Assembly: GCA_019054805.1 (NCBI GenBank) | Contig: JAHQIY010000016.1 | Coordinates: forward strand, 1,488,001-1,552,000 | Direction of reading: 5' to 3' | Length of the DNA stretch: 64,000 nucleotides | Source of the DNA: Brachionus manjavacas | Lineage: Eukaryota; Rotifera; Eurotatoria; Ploima; Brachionidae | Shown here: in pieces, positions 23,732-36,764 of the stretch | Position numbering within the stretch: position 1 is the stretch's first letter | Layout: each line of letters starts with the position of its first letter | The notes under the pieces: generated by a model | Databases searched by the model: none | The model's input: only the letters and a program-made list of their open reading frames with translations | What the model was told of the DNA's origin: nothing | Program-made: the position numbers and the translations under genes

Positions 23732-25799
23732 TTTTTAACATTTTGTGACTTAGTCTAATTTTTAATTAATTTTTACTTGGTTTTAATTAGGATAAATTTA
23801 TGAATTTTTTGTTTAATTTTTTTAATATCTATTGATTGATTAAATAAAAGATCATCATTTTTATTGTTTTTTTTTTTAAAGAAATTTATCAAGTTAGCTT
23901 GGAGACAACGAATAAACACGATTCTTCTAAAATACCTCAAATCTAGAAATCTTTAATATTGATTTTTTAATTTTTTTTTATAATAATTTTAGCGATACCT
24001 CAATACAGGCTGCTTAGAATGAATTTTTTTTCAATATTTTGACGATTTGACACATTTGAAAGGAATATAATTTTTTTGATAATACTATTCCCCTTTCAAC
24101 AAAAAAACATTAAAATAAGATAATGAAATTTTTAAATAACGAGACAAAAAATCACAAAAAATAAAGTCATTCAAAAATGTGCAAAATTAACAAATCCCCA
24201 GATTGACTTTTACGATATCACATTTAACATTTTATTAGAAGAATGTGCGATTAAACAAACTTAAATAATTCAAAAAATAATCATATTTACTTTATTACTA
24301 TTTTGTTATTTGTCTTAACTTATTTTATTTATTTAAAGTAAATTTATTATATAAAATTATTATTTTAAACATAAACAATAAACATCATATTAAAATTAAA
24401 TTTAATAAAATTAAATAAATAAATTAGCACTGTATCAGAATTAGTACCGAGACCATTTGAATAATTCTTTCAAATGGTCTCGGTGCAAATTCTTCTTTGG
24501 CAAATTCCTCAATAGAATTTGCCATTTTAATTTCCTATTTTTTAAAGGATATCAAACAAATTTTTTGCTGTTAGTCCTTAAATTTTTCAAATAGTTTTAA
24601 TAAGTTTCATTATTTGTTTAATCAATATATTATTTTTACGACAAGTAAACTTAAACAATAAAATTCGACGAACTAATTTTCAAATAAAATATATTTGACA
24701 TGTTTTTTTGTATTTTTTTCCCATTATTTTATTTTTTTCTTTAAACATAATAAATTTTAATTTTTTTATAAAATAGATAAAAATTCTTATATTTATTTAA
24801 AATTTGATTTTGTATCTTATTATAAAAGAAAGCCTGGTTACATTATTCAGGAAGAACATATATCAATCAAATTTTGAATGATTATATTACTCAAGATGTT
24901 AATCAATAACTAACTAATTTATCTCAATATTAATTTTTTTAATCTAAAAATTTTTAAAATATAAACCCATTTTTTCTTAATGTTTTTTTTTTAATTTTTA
25001 TTTGTCTAATTTATCTTGCTGGAAATTGCCTTTACGAAATTTCCTTGTTGAAAGAACGCAGATTCTTTAAATTCATAAATTTATCAATTTCTGATGATCA
25101 AATGTAATTAAGTCTGGTAATTATGATTTAAATTTTTTCAATAATTTTTAATTTTTACAAACAAAAAATAGAAAAAAACAATTTTATACGATGTAAGTCC
25201 TGATCGGGATAAGATGGTATTGGGTTCAAGGTAGTGGTTTCGGTCCAAGTCTCAGTACCAGACCATTATAAGACCAAGGATCATGGGATTGTTACCAATC
25301 ACTACTTTATATTGGACTCTTGGGTCTTGGATCAGTTGTCTAAAATGTGACCAAATGATCAATAAAAAAAAGAGATTATTTTGCTGATGTTTATTTGGTG
25401 AACAAGACCGATCAAAATTTTTATAAATGCTTCCAAGTTTCCAGTTAATTGATCAAAGTTTTTGATTTTTGACTCAAAACTAAATTTATTTAAAGTAAAA
25501 AAAATGAAAAAGACAGTGAATTTACTTCCAAATCTTTAAATTAAATTGAGTTTTTTTTTCAAGATTTTAGCCTAGTCAACCAAGTTTTAAGCTTTTTTGT
25601 CTATAGAAAAGAAGCAAAACTGTCTCATTTGAAAGAACATTAACGAAATTGTCTTTCTGTTTAACTGTGAAAGTGAAGTTGAATTTAATCAACTGTCCTT
25701 GACACAGTCAACTAAACAGTCTAAGATCTAATGACACCCAAAATTATTCCGATCAGCTATTAAAAAAAATTAAAAAAAGAATCATCAAAAATTGATTTA
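23732..25799. other. Intergenic AT-rich DNA with hairpins
   Basis: No gene is seen. It contains the strong hairpin listed at 24446-24523. A less AT-rich patch at about 25190-25370 (GTCCTGATCGGGATAAGATG...) is probably an unrecognised repeat. Confidence 0.4.
24446..24523. repeat. Two adjacent perfect hairpins
   Basis: Positions 24446-24461 (ACCGAGACCATTTGAA) pair perfectly with 24469-24484 (TTCAAATGGTCTCGGT) across a 7-nt loop. Fifteen bases later GGCAAATT (24499-24506) pairs with AATTTGCC (24516-24523). The first stem has a much higher G+C content than the surroundings. No promoter or poly-T terminator is evident, so expression is unknown. Confidence 0.6.
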
Positions 25800-26150
25800 A
25801 ATGTTCCATAAAAACTACAACACCATGAAAGAATGACATTCTCAACATTGGTGGATCTAATGTGTCGAGAAGCTGAGATTAAATTGTTCCTTAATAAAAT
25901 TCATCCTCTATAATACTTTCCATAATCTTGCAGAGAACACAGGTCAATGAAACAGGTCTATAGTGTTTAGCAAGCAATTTAGTGCCTCCTTAATGAAGAG
26001 GAGTAACAAATGCTTGCTTCCGATTAAGCGGAAGTTCTGCCACATCAAAAGAACAACTTTTTGAACAAAATAGACAATGGCGAAACAAGAGCGTCAGCGC
26101 AATTTTTTAGGACCGTTCCATGAATTTTATCTGGTGGGATTTTTAAACCT
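25800..26150 (-). mobile_element. LINE reverse transcriptase relic
   Basis: The minus strand, across three frames, reads KIPPDKIHGTVLKNCADALV, SPLSILFKKLF, then ELPLNRKQAFVTP, KHYRPVSLTCVLCKIMESII and NLISA. These are the successive N-terminal blocks of LINE reverse transcriptases (PDGIHPxVLKxCA, YRPVSLTxxxxKxME). Frameshifts and stops show decay. The end of another copy (26850-27110) lies upstream in this orientation, so the two are separate insertions. Confidence 0.7.
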
Positions 26151-26314
26151 ATTAAAGTATATTAAAGGGATATTTTAAAATTTTATATATGAAAATAAAC
26201 TTGACATAACATGCCAAATAATTTCTAAGAAAATTTTTTTTATTTCTCTTTTAATAAAATAAAATATGACATTTTATATTTTGATCTTTTGATCTTAATA
26301 GAAGTAGTAGTATA

Positions 26315-26690
26315 AATGCTGTGGGAGCCTTGAGTCTCCAAGTTAGTGCTGACAGACGGCCAATTTTGGCCCGCCAACTTGGGGTCCAAACATTAAAATA
26401 CGACCGGTCCCAAAAGCGGCCGGCCATAAAAACGGCCATGGACCGCCATTTGGATTGGTCGCTTTTTGGACCAGCCGACGGCCAAAATTGCCGGTCCAAA
26501 GTAAAATTTTTTTTAAATTAATTTTTTTAATTAAAAAAAAAAATTGGCTGCGGTCGGTCGTATTTTGAACCAGCCGCTTTTTTGACCGGCTGTTTCAGTG
26601 GTCCGGCCGCGGTCATATTTTTTTTTTGGACCGGCTACTTAGTATATTAAGGCTACCAAGTAGTGGTGCACTAAGACGCCCCACTATAAC
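26315..26690. repeat. GC-rich inverted-repeat island
   Basis: This patch is far richer in G+C than anything around it. Variants of one word, GGTCCAAAAxxxACGACCGG and its complement, occur several times in both orientations: GGTCCAAACATTAAAATACG at 26380, GGTCGTATTTTGAACC at 26565, ACCGGC at 26583 and 26632. The outer parts GCCTTGAGTCTCCAAGTTAG and CTACCAAGTAGTGGTGC bracket it. It is self-complementary with no real coding frame. It is probably a non-autonomous mobile element of uncertain class. Confidence 0.45.
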
Positions 26691-26849
26691 AGCCTCAGCC
26701 ATTTTTTTTAAATAAGTTATTTTTAGATAACTTATTTTCACATATTTTAAATAACTTTTTTAACATATTTCTGAATATCCTATTTTTAGATGCAAGAAAA
26801 ATTTTTTTAATTTAACTCGCATCAAACAAAGAATTTTATAGAATATTTT

Positions 26850-27110
26850 AACTCAGTAGCTTGTCAATTCTTTTTTTTTAAGTATTCGTCTTAATATGAA
26901 TTCGTATTAGTGACGCTTTTAGTCACTGCATCCAGAATGTTCCAATTTCCTGCTGTCCGGTTTGTGAAAAAGTTGTGTCTCACCCCACAATTGCGGATAA
27001 GTGGTCTCTCGATCGATTTATGACAAGTTCTTGTAATCCCTGCCGGGCTGTCTAAACCGTCGGAAGCCAGCTTTTGATGTCCATCATTGAATGTCACGCG
27101 ATCATGACCG
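26850..27110 (-). mobile_element. LINE 3' end fragment (same family as 7.8-8.7 kb)
   Basis: The minus strand reads RNCGVRHNFFTNRTAGNWNI, LDAVTKSVTNTNS and ends KELTSY, nearly the same as the tail of the copy at 7801-8704. The DNA is also alike (GTTGTGTCTCACCCCACAAT versus GTTGTGTCTTACCCCACAAT). The copy lacks the terminal hairpin. Confidence 0.75.
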
Positions 27111-27380
27111 TGTTGTAATTTTTTCGATGAGAGAAATAAAATAGAAAATTGAGAATTTTTTTGGGATAGAAATTTATTAAAAAATAATTTGACTTTAGAA
27201 TAAAAAAGTAAAACTCATATATTTCGTTAAGGAGCTTTTGTTTTCCAACAAATTAATTTAAATTATTTATACACGTAAACATTTTTAATAAAATCATTCT
27301 GCTCTGAGTGTTGAAGAGAATTTTTATCACAGGTAAATGAAGGAAACACAAATCGGAATAAATATATTGGAATAGACATC

Positions 27381-30300
27381 TTAGAATAAATTTTGTTGAC
27401 CATCTTTTTGAAACTGGGCCCATGCATCATTCAACTCGACAAATATCATGCGAGCCAAATTGGCTTGCGGATGATCAGCCATCTTGTCCGGATGCACACA
27501 TAAACACGCTTTATGGTATGCTTTCTTAACATCCACTGCCGTTATCAACTGATTCATGCCGATCGGCTTCCACCTTGTTTCTCCGTCCCACAAAACCTTG
27601 TTCAACGAGCATAGCAATGCTCGAATATTTGCGCTTTTTCCATCGCTCCATTCCATCACTTTCACCTTGTCCGGGTCCATTTCTTTCACATTTTGTTCTC
27701 TTTTCAAATCTTTAAGTGTCATATTTTTCATATTTTGACTTTTGGCAAAGCTAGATGGCAAAAATTCGTCAAAAATAGCCGATGAATTTTTGGAACCAGA
27801 CCCAGTTGGCTTGGTCGAGTTTGCATTCGAAAAAGAGTTGACATTGTAATTTGGTCTGTTTAAGTTGTCAAATGTGGGCGATGGTGTTTTGGCATTGGCA
27901 GATTGTGTCTTAGAAGTTTGACTAGAATTGGCAAAAGCGTTTAGTTCAGCAAACGGATCAGGCTTAGCCGAAAAATTAGGAGTACTTGAATCACTGTTTT
28001 TACCAGAGTTTTTCGATGCTGATATATCAAAATTAGCAAATGGATCGAACATCAGATTAGTTGGCGGAGTTGGCTTTTTGGTTTCACTAAATGAATCAAA
28101 ATTAAGCAAATCATTAGAATTTTTGGTATTGGGGGCGTTTGAACTGGAGAATATGTCAAAAATGTCATTTTTAGGAGCTTGACTTGGCTCGGTATTGGGA
28201 CCCAGATCAAGCAGGATGTCAAAATCGCTGGCTATTTTGGTCTCTGCCGCACTTGGTTGATTTGTTTGCGAATTTTCCACTGGCGACTGAACAGTGTCAC
28301 CAAAGTCATCTAAATCTAGCAAGGTGGCGAATTGTGTTTCTGTTGGAGCTTGGGTTTGTGCATCCGGCGAAGAAGACATGTCACTTTGGTTGCTAGTGGC
28401 AAGTTGGTCACAGCCTTCAGTTTCAGTTACTGTTTCTTCAAGATGAATATTTATACTCGGAGTAGTTGCTGTGTCCGAATACTTTTCATTTTCGTAAACC
28501 CTGATTGCTTCGTTCATCTCTTCTTGGTTACTGAATAAGGCGCTTTTATCCACTTTTCTGATCTGTGACTCGAATTCTAGAGTGTTGGTCCACGGATCGT
28601 CCACAGCTGCGGTAGAGTCTATGTTTTTGTACTCGATGGTGGCCAGAATTTGGAAAGAGTCGGGATACTTGTCTGGTGCATCCAAACAATCCAACTCGTT
28701 GCGGCCAAACTTAAGCTGATTATTAGTGGTTAAGTAATTGTAGGCAAATGATGTGTGGAACTGAAATTGACAAATTTTGGTTGTCATTACTTTTTCGGTG
28801 CCTAAAAGCGATTTTGCATGAAATAGCATAACCAAAATTTCTCCGTAAAATTTGTGGCAATTGACTGGTATTTGTATAATTGTGTCTTTGGTTGTGTATT
28901 TTCTTAAAAAAATTTAACTTAATTTTATCTAATTTTAAAAGATCTAAATTTTGGCGGCTTAGTTGAATTTTTTTTCTCTAGTCAAATAATTGATTTTAAT
29001 TGAATAAAAAAATTTACTTAAAATCTAACTGGAAATTTCAATAAAATATTGATAACATTTTTGCTAAAAAAATTTATTAATTTTAAGAAGCTAACTTTAG
29101 AAACTCAAATTTTTAGTTTCATTTTTAAAGTTGATGAAAGTTCAATTTATCAAATGATTGTGAATTATTTTTTTAAAGAAAATTTTCAATGGATTAAATA
29201 AAGAAATAATTAAAAGAAAATTTATCAATAACTCTTTTTTTACACAATAATAATTTCTCGTAATTTTTCATGGAAAAAATTTTAATAATTTCAGAGGTCA
29301 TTTTTTTGTGTTATTAATTTTTTAATTAAATTTACAATTTTTTCTAAAATAAAACAGCTTTTATTAATTTAATTTTTTTATTAAATAAATAATTCTATGT
29401 TTTTTGTTGTATTAATTTTCTATGAATCTATACTTCATCTTAAAAATTAGTGACATACATTTCTTTAATTATAAGCCTACGATTGAATAGTTCTTATTAC
29501 CTAAAAAACTAAGTTAAAAAGAAGATTTAAAACTAATTAAAAAAATAAACTATTGATTTATTTTGTCTTTTAATAAATTTCAGATGATTTAAAATAAAAA
29601 TTTGTGAAAAGAATTTAAATCGTTACCAATTTTTATTTTTATAAAAATTTTATTTATTCATTTTAAGAAAATCTCGAGAATTAGATAGATAAAAAATGAA
29701 CAAAAAGAAAAAAAAAGGAAAAAGGGAAGAATTAAAATAAAATAAAATATTGATAACATTTTTGCTAAAAAAATTTATTAATTTTAAGAAGCTAACTTTA
29801 GAAACTCAAATTTTTAGTTTCATTTTTAAAGTTGATGAAAGTTCAATTTATCAAATGATTGTGAATTATTTTTTTAAAGAAAATTTTCAATGGATTAAAT
29901 AAAGAAATAATTAAAAGAAAATTTATCAATAACTCTTTTTTTACACAATAATAATTTCTCGTAATTTTTCATGGAAAAAATATTTATAAATTTCAGAGGT
30001 CATTTTTTTGTGTTATTAATTTTTTAATTAAATTTACAATTTTTTCTAAAATAAAACAGCTTTTATTAATTTAATTTTTTTATTAAATAAATAATTCTAT
30101 GTTTTTTGTTGTATTAATTTTCTATGAATCTATACTTCATCTTAAAAATTAGTGACATACATTTCTTTAATTATAAGCCTACGATTGAATAGTTCTTATT
30201 ACCTAAAAAACTAAGTTAAAAAGAAGATTTAAAACTAATTAAAAAAATAAACTATTGATTTATTTTGTCTTTTAATAAATTTCAGATGATTTAAAATAAA

Positions 30301-33300
30301 AATTTGTGAAAAGAATTTAAATCGTTACCAATTTTTATTTTTATAAAAATTTTATTTATTCATTTTAAGAAAATCTCGAGAATTAGATAGATAAAAAATG
30401 AACAAAAAGAAAAAAAAAGGAAAAAGGGAAGAATTAAAATAAAATAAAATATTGATAACATTTTTGCTAAAAAAATTTATTAATTTTAAGAAGCTAACTT
30501 TAGAAACTCAAATTTTTAGTTTCATTTTTAAAGTTGATGAAAGTTCAATTTATCAAATGATTGTGAATTATTTTTTTAAAGAAAATTTTCAATGGATTAA
30601 ATAAAGAAATAATTAAAAGAAAATTTATCAATAACTCTTTTTTTACACAATAATAATTTCTCGTAATTTTTCATGGAAAAAATTTTAATAATTTCAGAGG
30701 TCATTTTTTTGTGTTATTAATTTTTTAATTAAATTTACAATTTTTTCTAAAATAAAACAGCTTTTATTAATTTAATTTTTTTATTAAATAAATAATTCTA
30801 TGTTTTTTGTTGTATTAATTTTCTATGAATCTATACTTCATCTTAAAAATTAGTGACATACATTTCTTTAATTATAAGCCTACGATTGAATAGTTCTTAT
30901 TACCTAAAAAACTAAGTTAAAAAGAAGATTTAAAACTAATTAAAAAAATAAACTATTGATTTATTTTGTCTTTTAATAAATTTCAGATGATTTAAAATAA
31001 AAATTTGTGAAAAGAATTTAAATCGTTACCAATTTTTATTTTTATAAAAATTTTATTTATTCATTTTAAGAAAATCTCGAGAATTAGATAGATAAAAAAT
31101 GAACAAAAAGAAAAAAAAAGGAAAAAGGGAAGAATTAAAAAAATAAATGATAGTTAGGATATTAGAATATTTGAATTATTATGGAGATATCTTATCAACT
31201 AGTCATTTGGATTAGATTTAAATTAAAATTAAATATGAATTATTTTTTTTTGTTTTTTTTGAGTGTCTAGAAAAACAGACAGGTACCAAAACTAGAATAC
31301 AATCAACTTCGCTCCGCAGATATCCTCTTTAGCTTATACTATTATTATCTTAATAAAATTTTCTAAATAATAAATCAAATTCGAATAGTAGTGAAATTGC
31401 TTCACACAAAACAATTAAAAAAATTAAATTTTTTTTTTAAAAAAGATAACTTTTAATTGAATTTAGTTAATTAACAAAAAGTTTACAATCTCTAAATTTT
31501 CTTAGTTTTGAAATGTTTTCAACTTAATTAAAAATTTGCCAAATGAACTATTTTCAATAATTACATAAATTTTGATTTTAAATACTTTTTCCTAGACAAT
31601 ACTAGACAATAATTAAATTGAAAGTTGAGAATTATTTTGTTGGCTTTAATTATATATTTTAGACATCACTAGAATTAGACATACTAAGCTCTGATATAAA
31701 TTTAATTAAAACAATATCAAAAATAAAATTTTCAAGGTCAATTTATGTAAACCTAAATCAGGATAAATTTATTTTTAAACAATTTTTTCTCGACTACTAA
31801 AATATTTGGTTTTCGATTCAGCCTAGATAAAAAATTACCTTATTTTAAATTGTAATAATTAATTTTTTTTATAACTCATTGGAAAAAAATACTTACTTCA
31901 TTAGATCATAATCTTGAATATTTGAGTAGATTTTTTTATCCTTATTGTAGACCTCAACAAATGGGGTACATCCATTCCTAATTTTACAAAATAAAATTTA
32001 ACTAATAATCTCTTTAATAATTTTTGTAAAAAAAAATCGAATAAGTAAAAATTTATCCTACCTTGATCTATTGAACAAAGGACATCCCACAAGAATTATC
32101 TCTGTCAAAATACACTCATTTGAATTGGTTACAAACGGCCGAGGAATTTCATTACGTGCTGTAGCAAACAATTTTTGACCATCCATCAAGTATTTATACT
32201 GGCAAGGCGATAGCTGTGCATTACAACCTCGTTTAATATGGAACATGTTGAGAGCTGATTCAGCACTTTTTACAACACCAAAGTACATCAGTATTGTACC
32301 AACTGCTATGGCTGATATCACTTTTCCATCAGTACAATTGATTATGCATACATTTTTGCCATTTTCACCCAAAAATTTGCTTACGTTGGCTGCCAGCTTG
32401 CACATGAGAGCGACTGGGGGCGCTTTATTAGCGCTTAATTGAGAGCCCAAATCAATGACTTGGGCAAATTTTTCTTTTCGGTAATTTTTATTAGCTAAAT
32501 TGTAAATTCTATAGTTTCTACCATGTTTTGTCTCAATTATTTCTTTGATTAAATCAATGTTGTTGCCGAATGCGGCAGACTCGATGCCTTCAGTTGGACA
32601 GGACATGACTATCAACCGAGAAGTTATGTAACTCAAATCAATATCAGTTCGATTGATGGAACTTTGCACTGAGTCCATTACTTTGCTAGATGCATCTTTG
32701 ATTGTCTTCAAAAATGATGAACCCTTGAACAGACCAGCACTCCAGTTGTTTACTTGTTGACTTGGTTGAGAGGAATTTTGCACCGGTGAAGCAATCGGTG
32801 CGTGCAGTAAACTCTCAGTTTTGGTCAAAAAATTTAAACTATTTGTCAAATTAATTGACTTAGATTGGCATATATTTTCCAAATGAAAGAGAATTTCATT
32901 AACATTAGGCCTGCTATTTGGATTTGTGTTAAGCATAAGCCTGATCAAGTCATGAAGCTCAGAAAAATCATTATCACTAGCCGGAATTTGGTATTTACCA
33001 TTTATTATTCTCAGTTTAGAACCATCTTCGAACGGATGCTTGTTAAAACACAGCAAATACAAAACACAGCCCAGTGCCCATATGTCGCTTTGAGAGTCTA
33101 TTCGATAGTTGTTGTACAAATCGAGCATTTCAGGTGCTCGATACATTGGAGTTGTTTGCTTGGCTATTTCGTCCTCGACCAAATTTCGCTTATTTACCGA
33201 CCATGTGTCATCCGGCTCGTAAATCTCGGTCGTGGCACTACCGAAATCACATAACTTTATTTCGTTAGCTTTGGACACCAAAAAATTTTCCAACTTTAAA

Positions 33301-35473
33301 AAAATTGAATAAAATTATAAAAAAACATGTTCATTTATTTTGGGATTTTTCCATCCATACAATGTTTAACAATTTTTTTAATTCATTTTAGAAATAAACT
33401 TAATTTTAGCTCTTCTTCCATTTTATTAAAGTCACAATTTTAACTTTCTTTTCTACCCGAAAATTTAACTTTATTCTAAAAATAATATATCTAAAATAAA
33501 GTATTTTAATAGTATTGGCCAAAAGAGTGGCGGTGTCATCTTCAAAGTGCTTAAATCTACTTTATGAAATAAAAAAAGTTCACATTAAATGTATTTTCAT
33601 TTAATCATGTTGAATTTTTGGTTAGAAAAAGATAAAAATTGGACTTTATTAAATGAAAGATAAGCTAAATTTAAAAAAAAAAATTTAAAATTTTTTTACA
33701 TGATTTGGTTGATAAAAACTCTCAATTTAATAATCAGAATTTTTTTTTCTATTTAACTACAAAAATAATGATGTAAATGGCAATTTAAAAAGCTGATCAC
33801 ATTCTTAGCATTCGATTCTAATATTTTTTGAATAATAAAAATTATTAATACACTCTTATAATAGCTAAATCAATTAATTTGAATAATATTGAATTTTTTT
33901 GTTACCGTAAACTCTTATAAATGAGGCGAACTTATTATTTTTGAATTTTTACCATTCAAATAATGTTATAACAATTATTTAATTTTTTCTTAAATAAATT
34001 TAAATTTAGATATCGTAAACTCGTGTTGAGGACTCTAAGAGTAAAGATCAAATCCAATATTTTTTCTTTTAGAGTCAATTACATAGTTTCTATGTTATAA
34101 CAGTTAAAATTAAATTAGAAAACAATTTTAATATGGGATATTTTCCCAAAATAAAGCCCAAATTTAACTTTTACTCTAAAAAAAACTTTCTTTACTCTTA
34201 TAAAAATAAGTTTAAAGGTGACTTATACTCTATTTTGAAATTAACTCCGCAATTTTTTTTTTGATTTTTAATTTATTTATGAGAGTAAAGATAATTTTTT
34301 AAAAATTAAATAATTTTTTAATATTTTGATAATTTTTTATTTGTTAGAGTGAAAGTTAAATTTGGGCTTTATATTTGCAATAATCCCAAATTAAAGGTAT
34401 TTTATAATTTAATTTATAGCTAATTTAATTTTAACTGTTATAACATAGAAACTATGTAATTGACTCTAAAAGAAAAAATATTGGATTTGATCTTTACTCT
34501 TAGAGTCCTGGGAATAAAATTAAAAAAATGTTTTTTCATGATTAAAAAATTTTACATTATTTGGATGGTTAAAAGTCCAAAATAAATTAACTTGAAGTTC
34601 GTCTTATTTCCAAGAGTTTACGGGAACAAAAATATTTAATTTTTTTCTTATTTTATTGTTACATTCTACTATTACAAGAAAAAATTAATAATTTTTTATT
34701 TTCTCAAAAATATTAGAATGGAATGCCAAGAATGTGATCAGAATCGCGTTTTGTCTAGATTGACATTTAAAGCATTAATTTTGAAGTTAAATAGATTTTA
34801 AATTTCTGATTATTAACATTTTTTTAATTATTAAAAATTACTATTATTTTTTTTTTCAAAATTAGCTTACCTTGAGATCACGGTGTATAATTGGCTGGTC
34901 TTGTGTGTGCAAATATTGAACAGCTCGACATATTTGATAAAAAATTTGTATGACTTGTTCCAAATTAAAAGCTGAACCACTTGGCAGAGTAAGTCCTGCT
35001 CTCAAGTGATCTATAAGCGGATCTTTGCACAATTCAGTGAGAATTAAAAACTCTCTAGAACGAGAAATTTGTGTTTCCTCACAAGCCGCGGCAATAAAGT
35101 TTATTATATTGGGGTGATTTGCCAACTGTTTCTAGTGAAAAATTTAGACCCATTCAAAATCTTTGCCAAAAATTCTTACCAGATAGGATATTTCTTGTTT
35201 AATGGCCTGGTTAGATGGTTCATCAGCGGAAAAGATTCTTTTTAGAGCATATTCTTGGCCAGAACTGACATCTTGTACTATATACACAATAGCATAGCCG
35301 CCCTCAGCTAACAATTTGGTAACTTTAAGTCCCAGATTGCCTACCATTATGCTCTGGCCGACAAAGTCATTTGTGGAAGCCGAAAAAGACAAAGAGCCCG
35401 GGCCAGACATCGAGCTTGGACCCGCATTTTGTGAATTAAATATTCCGAATGCTGACTTAAAAAAATCGGTCAT
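27381..35473 (-). CDS. GAK: Cyclin-G-associated kinase / auxilin
   Basis: Five exons (35180-35473, 34871-35131, 32062-33293, 31897-31977, 27381-28902) join in phase to 1129 aa. An NAK-family kinase comes first (residues ~40-320: glycine-rich LAEGGYAIVYIV, ALKRIF lysine, HRDLKLENFL, CDFGSATT, YRAPEM). A PTEN-like phosphatase/C2 region follows (~400-700); its loop NCTDGKVIS lacks the catalytic arginine, as in other auxilins. Then comes a disordered region with clathrin/AP2 motifs (LLDLDDFGD, FDPFAN, DPFAEL) and a C-terminal J domain with HPD (CLCVHPDKM). GAK recruits Hsc70 to uncoat clathrin vesicles and phosphorylates AP2 mu. Two introns are very large: 28903-31896 holds a tandem triplication and 33294-34870 a long palindrome. 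Confidence 0.95.
29041..31138. repeat. Three tandem ~701-bp units in a GAK intron
   Basis: Three head-to-tail copies begin at 29041, 29742 and 30444, each starting ATAAAATATTGATAACATTT and ending AAAGGGAAGAATTAAAA. They are nearly identical. One visible difference is AAAAAATTTTAATAATTTC in copies 1 and 3 against AAAAAATATTTATAAATTTC in copy 2. Each unit is AT-rich with no usable frame. The array lies within the fourth GAK intron and makes up about two thirds of it. Confidence 0.95.
33725..34835. repeat. ~1.1-kb imperfect palindrome in a GAK intron
   Basis: Successive left-arm blocks recur inverted in mirror order around a centre near 34250: CTGATCACATTCTTAGCATT (33796) with CTGATCACATTCTTGGCATT; CCGTAAACTCTTATAAATGA (33905) with CCGTAAACTCTTGGAAATAA; TAAGAGTAAAGATCAAATCC (34039), nearly perfect over ~85 bp; and AAGCCCAAATTTAACTTTTA with AAGCCCAAATTTAACTTTCA. 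The middle block (34035-34510) is much better preserved than the outer parts, which suggests nested insertion of a younger foldback in an older one. It has no coding content. Confidence 0.8.
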
Positions 35474-36764
35474 TATCTGCCGAAACTAAAATATCTTAAT
35501 ATTTGTGATAAAAATTAGACTTAGTGAATATAATTTTTAAAATGATGATGTTTAGTGTTTTTTTGTGCATTATGGTATTGTGTCGAAGGAGCTCGGAATT
35601 AATTATTAAAATTTCAAATGGCAAAATGCAAATTTTATTCTTATAATTTCGAAATTATGGAAAGAATTGTTGGGTAAAAGAATATCTGAATAAGTTATGT
35701 ACAAATCAATGAGAGACATATCTGCTCTTGTTTGTTAAAACTTTGTTTTTTTTTTTTTTTGATGTTGAAATTAATCTTTTATTTTTTATCATTTAGCAAA
35801 AAAAAGTTAATAAAAATTTTTAAATTTTATTTTTTTTCTCAAAACATGCTCCGGCTCATATTCCGTAGATCTAATATTTTTATCAGCCAAAGTTTTCAAC
35901 TTAGCAAACATTTTCATTTATTCTAATTTCGTAATCAAAGTTCAGTGGAAAAAAAAGAAGGATTTATTTCCTTTTAGAATAATATCAAAAATAAAGTCTC
36001 AGAAAGGATTATTTTTCAAGTCAATTTATCATTAGCAATAAAAAGATTCATTTTTTTTAGACAAAAAGTAGTCGTAAAGGATCCAAAAATAATAGAGAGA
36101 TTCAATTTTTTTAGAGTACGAAGAGAAGCCAGCAGCTGCTGCAACAGAATCTCAATAAGCCACTCTTTCCTTCACCGATCTAAGCCAATTTTAAACTTTA
36201 AAATTAGAGTAGTTTTAAATTTTAAATTTGAGTACAATTTTTGTTTTTTTACTTTTTGTTTCACCTATTATAATGAAAAGATGATAATTTCAGCAAATGT
36301 CTTGCATAGACACCTTTCTTTTAGTGAGAATAAATTATTCCCACAACAAAAAATTGACATATTTTTCCAAATTAATTTACCTTGGTAATTACATAACATA
36401 GGCAAATCTTTAAGCTATGTGTTGAAGTAAAACAAATTTGTGCCCTAATTGCAAATAAAAACTTGTTTTTTTTTACTTTTTTTAAATAGTATAGAATATT
36501 TTAATATTTGGCAGTAGTTGAAAATTTAAATTTTTTTATCTTATCTCAAAAAATAAATAAATCTAAATTTAAAGCGTGAAAAAATTTTTGAACTGAATTT
36601 AACATTTTTTTGTGATTTGTAGGAGACATTTTTTAAGAAACAAAGCATCATGAATGTTAGACATGATTAGGAAAAATATGCAAGGGCGAATTAGTAATGG
36701 CACATCAATAAACATCATGCAAAATTCTATTTAAATAAGAGGAAAAATATGAGAATTTGACGGA
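35474..36764. other. Intergenic region upstream of GAK
   Basis: This is the divergent gap between GAK and the SAM-domain gene. A short frame at 35848 (MLRLIFRRSNIFISQSFQLS) looks like a mitochondrial presequence, and EYEEKPAAAATESQ plus a stop is readable at about 36117-36160. A tiny spliced gene is possible, but I could not build a consistent exon chain, so no gene is called. Confidence 0.3.

Noticed and set aside
28184-28538. Two plus-strand open frames opposite GAK
   Set aside because: Shadows of the GAK disordered region in the opposite strand.
29041-31138. CRISPR-like array
   Set aside because: Units are ~701 bp, AT-rich and contiguous with no spacer structure, in a eukaryotic intron.
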